DNA of 8,988 nucleotides from an uncultured Gaiellaceae bacterium (GTDB taxonomy: Bacteria > Actinomycetota > Thermoleophilia > Gaiellales > Gaiellaceae): NCBI GenBank assembly GCA_955652075.1, contig CATPAS010000229.1, positions 1 through 8,988 on the forward strand. Reading direction: 5' to 3'. The position numbers and the translations under genes are program-made. The notes under the pieces were generated by a model, which was not told the origin of the DNA, searched no databases, and worked only from the letters and a program-made list of their open reading frames with translations. Below, piece by piece: positions 6,013 to 8,988 of the stretch (positions are counted from its first letter, which is position 1; the number at the start of each line of letters is the position of its first letter).

Positions 6013-6384
6013 GTGCGCAAGTTCCTCGCAGACCGGCCGACGCTAAGGGGATTCCTGATCATCGCGCTGATCGCGCTCGTCGTCGTCGCGCTGAACCAGT
6101 ACACCGCCCTGTTCGCCATCGCGATGCTGCTGCGGATCGCGTTCTTTCTCGCGGTTGCTTTCTTCATCTACGTCATGTGGCGCGAGCGGCGCGGCGAGAT
6201 CGAGAGCTGGTCGACCCGCGAGCGCAGCGTCTTCTACGGTTCGGCCCTCTTGATCGTGACGGCTCTCGGCCTCTATTTCTGGCACGGGCTCCCCGGGTAC
6301 GAGCAACTCGGCTTTCTGGGCGTCATAGCCGGCGCCGGCTACGCGATGTTCCGCGTCTGGCGCGGGCGGCACTCCTACTCGTAG
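6013..6384 (+). CDS. Small four-helix membrane protein of unknown function
   Basis: The 123-residue product begins MRKFLADRPTLRG and has four likely membrane helices at about 12-28, 31-56, 72-90 and 97-114. A charged cytoplasmic-looking loop (WRERRGEIESWSTRERS, about 56-72) splits it into two hairpins, and a basic end (RVWRGRH) follows the last helix. No catalytic or metal-binding motif is evident and I do not recognise the family. GTG at 6013 is the only start after an in-frame TGA at 5998; the nearest Shine-Dalgarno-like AGGA overlaps the previous stop and is very close, so translation probably depends on coupling to the upstream gene 4 bases away. The next gene lies 15 bases downstream in the same frame, separated by the single TAG. 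Confidence 0.75.
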   Translation: MRKFLADRPTLRGFLIIALIALVVVALNQYTALFAIAMLLRIAFFLAVAFFIYVMWRERRGEIESWSTRERSVFYGSALLIVTALGLYFWHGLPGYEQLGFLGVIAGAGYAMFRVWRGRHSYS

Positions 6385-6399
6385 ACCGATTCGCATCCC

Positions 6400-7410
6400 G
6401 TGAATCTCAAGCGCCTCTTTCGGCCGCTACCGCATCTCGATCGAGATCCGGCCCAGAACCTGCTGCTCGTCGGGATCGGCGCCGGACTGGCGCTCGGCGC
6501 CGCCGTGGGCGTTTCCTGGGCTGCCGGATTCGAAAGCGTCCTGCATCAGCTGCGGCATTTCGACCCGATGTGGCTGCCGGTCGCGTTCGGCATGGAGCTC
6601 GCGGCGTACTTCGGCTACGTCGTCGCCTATCGAGAGGTGGCGCGGGTGGAGGGCGGACCTCGACTGGGGCTAGGACGAGCGGGGGCGATGGTCGCCGCCG
6701 GCTTCGGTGCGTTCGTCATTCGCGGGGGCTTCGTGGTCGACAAGCAAGCACTCGAGTCGGCCGGTTTGAATCCGCTCCAGGCGCGGGCGCGAGTCCTCGG
6801 CCTCGGGGCGCTCGAGTACTCGATTCTGGCGCCGGCCGCCGCGTTGGCCGCCGTGATCCTGCTCGCGCGAGGGTCCACGCACCCCAGCCTCGGGTTCACG
6901 CTTCCGTGGGCGATCGCCGTTCCGCTCGGCTTTGCCGCCGCCTTCGCCGCCCTGACGCTTCGTCACCGCGTAGGCGCGGAAGGCCGCTGGCGCGCCGCCC
7001 TACGTCAAGCGCTCGACGCGGTCCAGATGCTGAAGAAGCTCTCTGCGCAGGGAGCGGAATATGGCGGCGCCTTCGTCGGCACGACGCTCTACTGGGTGGG
7101 CGACGTCGGCTGTCTGTGGGCGAGCCTACGCGCGTTCCACGAGTCGCCCGATCTTGCGGCGCTCGTGATCGGGTACGCCACGGGATACGCGCTGACGCGG
7201 CGTACGCTTCCGCTCGGCGGCGCCGGTGCGGTGGAGGCGCTCGTCTCGTTCGCGCTGGCCTGGACCGGCATTCCCCTCGCCCAGGCGGTGCTTGCCGTCT
7301 GCGCGTACAGGATCTTCAACCTGTGGCTGCCACTGCTGCCGGCCGCGATCGGCCTGCGGCATCTGAAGCGCTGGCGCGACCTCGCCGCGGGAGACCCGCT
7401 GGGCCTCTAG
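6400..7410 (+). CDS. LPG-synthase transmembrane-region (UPF0104-like) membrane protein
   Basis: This 336-residue protein has about eight membrane helices and resembles the flippase-type transmembrane domain of lysylphosphatidylglycerol synthases, which in many bacteria occurs alone. The best evidence is the C-terminal family signature: LPLGGAGAVEA (270-280), then SFALAWTGIPLAQA and YRIFNLWLPLLPAAIGL (303-319). The cytoplasmic aminoacyl-transferase domain of true MprF is absent, so lipid lysinylation is not expected; a role in moving or handling envelope lipids is inference from the family. The GTG at 6400 is the first start after the preceding gene's TAG and has no clear ribosome binding site. 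It is the last gene of a three-gene membrane operon. Its TAG stop overlaps the stop of the convergent heme-enzyme gene through a shared CTAG (7407-7410). Confidence 0.83.
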   Translation: MNLKRLFRPLPHLDRDPAQNLLLVGIGAGLALGAAVGVSWAAGFESVLHQLRHFDPMWLPVAFGMELAAYFGYVVAYREVARVEGGPRLGLGRAGAMVAAGFGAFVIRGGFVVDKQALESAGLNPLQARARVLGLGALEYSILAPAAALAAVILLARGSTHPSLGFTLPWAIAVPLGFAAAFAALTLRHRVGAEGRWRAALRQALDAVQMLKKLSAQGAEYGGAFVGTTLYWVGDVGCLWASLRAFHESPDLAALVIGYATGYALTRRTLPLGGAGAVEALVSFALAWTGIPLAQAVLAVCAYRIFNLWLPLLPAAIGLRHLKRWRDLAAGDPLGL

Positions 7411-8096
7411 GCGCGAACGTGGGTCGACTTGCCGTCGAGCGCGTCGAGCGCAGCACGGATGTCGACGTGCTGACCGACGAAGATCGGCGTGTCGCGCTCG
7501 GTGTAGCGCGACGCCTCACTCTCGCGCAGAGTCAGCATGAGGTGCATGAAGTCCGACGGCTCATCGCATTCGAACGCCGTCATGAACTCCTGGTCGTCGA
7601 TTCCGAACGAGTACGTCGTGTGGTTGTGGATCGTCTCGAACTCGGCGCCGATGCGCATGTGCTCCTCCATCGCGCGCTGGCGCTCCTCGGTCGGCAGCGC
7701 GTACCACGGCCGCACTTTCACGAATGGGTAGACGACGAGGTACGGAGAGCCCTTGGGGACGACCTTTCGTGCGCGTCTCGCCTTCGTGTACTCGGACGCC
7801 TTGGTGGTCGCGAGGTACGAATACGGCGTCTCGAGCCAGCCGGCGAGCGGCGTTCCGTTCAGTGCCGCGCCGAGCTCGCCGAGATCCTCGTAGCGCTGCG
7901 TGATCTTCCAGAGGAAGAAGTCCGAGTCGGGCCGGACCCCTGTGACTGTGTAGGCCCGGAGCGAATCCATCCGCCCGGCCCAGTCCTCGACGACCTCCGC
8001 GAAGGCATCTTTCCCCGCGGCGCGCTCCTCGATCGGTAGCCGCCGCCAGGACGGATCGACCCGGAAGAAGCTGTAGGCGACGTACTGTCCTTCCAC
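7407..8096 (-). CDS. hemQ: HemQ-type coproheme decarboxylase / chlorite dismutase family protein
   Basis: This 229-residue protein belongs to the chlorite-dismutase-like fold. In bacteria using the coproporphyrin pathway HemQ (ChdC) converts coproheme III to heme b with peroxide, in the cytoplasm. Aligning by memory to characterised enzymes, Tyr123 in YPFVK matches the catalytic tyrosine, Lys127 the conserved lysine, Trp131 the tryptophan eight residues on, and His146 in MEEHMRIG the proximal heme ligand (Tyr-to-His spacing 23, as in the actinobacterial type). YSFGIDDQEF (162-171) and DTPIFVG (202-208) are also typical. The distal histidine known from Corynebacterium (17 residues before the tyrosine) is not present; that stretch reads EYTKARRAR. 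The GTG at 8096 lies 10 bases after the upstream gene's stop with no visible ribosome binding site, which suggests coupling. True chlorite dismutase activity is less likely. Confidence 0.88.
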   Translation of the reverse strand: MEGQYVAYSFFRVDPSWRRLPIEERAAGKDAFAEVVEDWAGRMDSLRAYTVTGVRPDSDFFLWKITQRYEDLGELGAALNGTPLAGWLETPYSYLATTKASEYTKARRARKVVPKGSPYLVVYPFVKVRPWYALPTEERQRAMEEHMRIGAEFETIHNHTTYSFGIDDQEFMTAFECDEPSDFMHLMLTLRESEASRYTERDTPIFVGQHVDIRAALDALDGKSTHVRA

Positions 8097-8106
8097 GGGA
8101 GGGATG

Positions 8107-8988
8107 CTAGCCCGAGGAGTCCACGAGGACCCAGCCGCCCACGATGGCCGAGCCCTTCTCCGCCGCAGCGATGTCGGCGGGTGTTGCGACCGCCCAGCCT
8201 TCCTTGGATCCGGAGACCGGCGGCTCGCCGCAGTTCACGGCCCCCGAGCGGATCTCCGCCATCGTCTGCTTGACGAACGGCCGCGACGACTTGGGCGTGC
8301 CGTCGGCGTAGTACACGCCGGACTGCCAGCGGTTGAAGTTGGTCTCGTCGGTGACATGGAAGATCAGGAAGCCGCGCACCGTGGGTTGACAGGCCGCCAT
8401 CTGGAGGGCCTCTCGGTAATACGCCGCCTGCACGCCCTCGCTGCTCGGCTTGGTGGTCGCCGGCTCTCGTCCGCTGTAGAAGCGCCGCTTGCCGTCGGGG
8501 ATCTGGGAGTCGACGCCGTACTCGTCGTAGACGATCGGCAGCTTCGAGCCGAGCTGCGCCGTGCCGTCGAACGCGGTCCCGAGCAGGGCGACGAGCTTGT
8601 CGTAGTCGGCCAGGCCGAGGGACGTCCCGGTCACGTGAGCGAACGTCGGCGGCGTACTCGAGTTCTCGCCGTAGGGGTGGAAGGAGAAGCCGTCCATGAT
8701 CGGCCGGTTTCGATTGAGCGCGCGGTAGGCGATTCCCATGTCCGTGATGAAGGCGGTGGGCGAATGTGTGTCACGGCCGCTGTCGGGCCGGTCGATTCCT
8801 CGTGGAGCCAGCGACCCGCCGTTGATGAAGACTCCCCGATCCGCCGCCTTCATCGCGTCGTACGTGCGCGCGAGCAACTGGACATAAGACGCCGCAGCGG
8901 CATCCTCGCCGTTCGGTCCGAACTGCGGAAGCCAGTAGCGGTTCAGGTTCGGCTCGTTGCCCACGATGTACTCGCGGATGCTCGGAAC
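8107..8988 (-). CDS. Clan GH-A glycoside hydrolase, 5' end outside the window
   Basis: The frame runs off the right edge, so 293 C-terminal residues are seen; the internal GTG at 8964 is not taken as the start because coding continues upstream (VPSIREYIVGNEP). Counting from the edge, Glu12 in VGNEPN is the acid/base of clan GH-A beta/alpha barrels (such as GH5 and GH39), and Glu156 in PIVYDEYGV is the nucleophile on the seventh strand. Between them are GFSFHPYG and a long loop; after them come FLIFHVTDETNF and WQSGVYYADGTPKSSRPF, wording common near the barrel's end. The catalytic pair is complete. The final 45 residues (from about AVNCGEPPVSG) look like a tail outside the barrel. It probably acts outside the cell on polysaccharide, but the signal peptide would be beyond the edge and the substrate cannot be told. 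It lies 10 bases upstream of the HemQ gene on the same strand. Confidence 0.85.
   Translation of the reverse strand, partial: VPSIREYIVGNEPNLNRYWLPQFGPNGEDAAAASYVQLLARTYDAMKAADRGVFINGGSLAPRGIDRPDSGRDTHSPTAFITDMGIAYRALNRNRPIMDGFSFHPYGENSSTPPTFAHVTGTSLGLADYDKLVALLGTAFDGTAQLGSKLPIVYDEYGVDSQIPDGKRRFYSGREPATTKPSSEGVQAAYYREALQMAACQPTVRGFLIFHVTDETNFNRWQSGVYYADGTPKSSRPFVKQTMAEIRSGAVNCGEPPVSGSKEGWAVATPADIAAAEKGSAIVGGWVLVDSSG

Noticed and set aside
6177..8039. A 620-codon plus-strand frame
   Set aside because: It overlaps three well-supported genes in other frames or antisense, and its translation is arginine-rich low-complexity. Long open shadow frames are expected where third codon positions are strongly GC-rich.
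7407..8096. A true chlorite dismutase
   Set aside because: The conserved YPFVK tyrosine and lysine and the tryptophan eight residues after the tyrosine point to the HemQ coproheme-decarboxylase branch.
562..8988. TAG or TGA recoding as an amino acid
   Set aside because: No proposed gene contains an internal TAG or TGA where the family needs a residue, and proteins stop at normal lengths.
1..8988. CRISPR array, tRNA or rRNA, insertion sequence, phage, toxin-antitoxin or defence system
   Set aside because: No direct-repeat array, tRNA-like cloverleaf, transposase, terminal inverted repeats or known defence domain was seen by reading either strand.

Overview
The window is a gene-dense, high-GC bacterial chromosome segment with ordinary housekeeping and cell-envelope content. 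Protein styles, GTG and TTG starts, strongly GC-rich third codon positions and the coproheme-decarboxylase-like heme enzyme suggest an actinobacterium, perhaps a Thermoleophilia (Gaiellales or Solirubrobacterales) soil lineage. That placement is inference from protein style; no rRNA or other marker is present. I see no tRNA, rRNA, CRISPR array, insertion sequence, phage gene or defence system.

Layout, left to right. (1) 1-1710, plus strand: the 3' end of an unrecognised protein gene, overlapping by 8 bases a PIG-V-type multi-membrane mannosyltransferase. (2) 1766-2634, minus strand: a small secreted protein with an HELGH zinc-protease motif, preceded by a 58-codon reading frame that looks coding but is unrecognised. 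(3) 2711-4912, plus strand: an exported protein of four putative-Ig repeats, then an exported NlpC/P60 cysteine peptidase with an uncharacterised N-terminal half. (4) 4855-5624, minus strand: a one-cysteine Bcp-type peroxiredoxin and a 75-residue small protein, separated by a long hairpin; the small gene overlaps the NlpC/P60 gene tail to tail. (5) 5655-7410, plus strand: three close-packed membrane proteins, two small four-helix proteins of unknown function and one of the lysylphosphatidylglycerol-synthase transmembrane (UPF0104-like) family. (6) 7407-8988, minus strand: a HemQ/chlorite-dismutase-family protein, preceded by a clan GH-A glycoside hydrolase whose start lies beyond the right edge.

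Functionally the window mixes envelope work (glycosyl transfer, peptidoglycan cleavage, exported Ig repeats, membrane proteins, secreted hydrolase and protease) with peroxide and heme chemistry (Bcp, HemQ, a histidine-rich membrane protein). No single pathway ties all the genes together.

I did not find a convincing new multi-gene system. The points most worth a second look are the stop-codon bias (12 of 13 proposed genes end in TAG), the unlisted 58-codon frame, the strong hairpin behind the peroxiredoxin gene, the mini metalloprotease, the histidine-rich membrane protein beside redox and heme genes, and the unknown N-terminal region of the NlpC/P60 protein.
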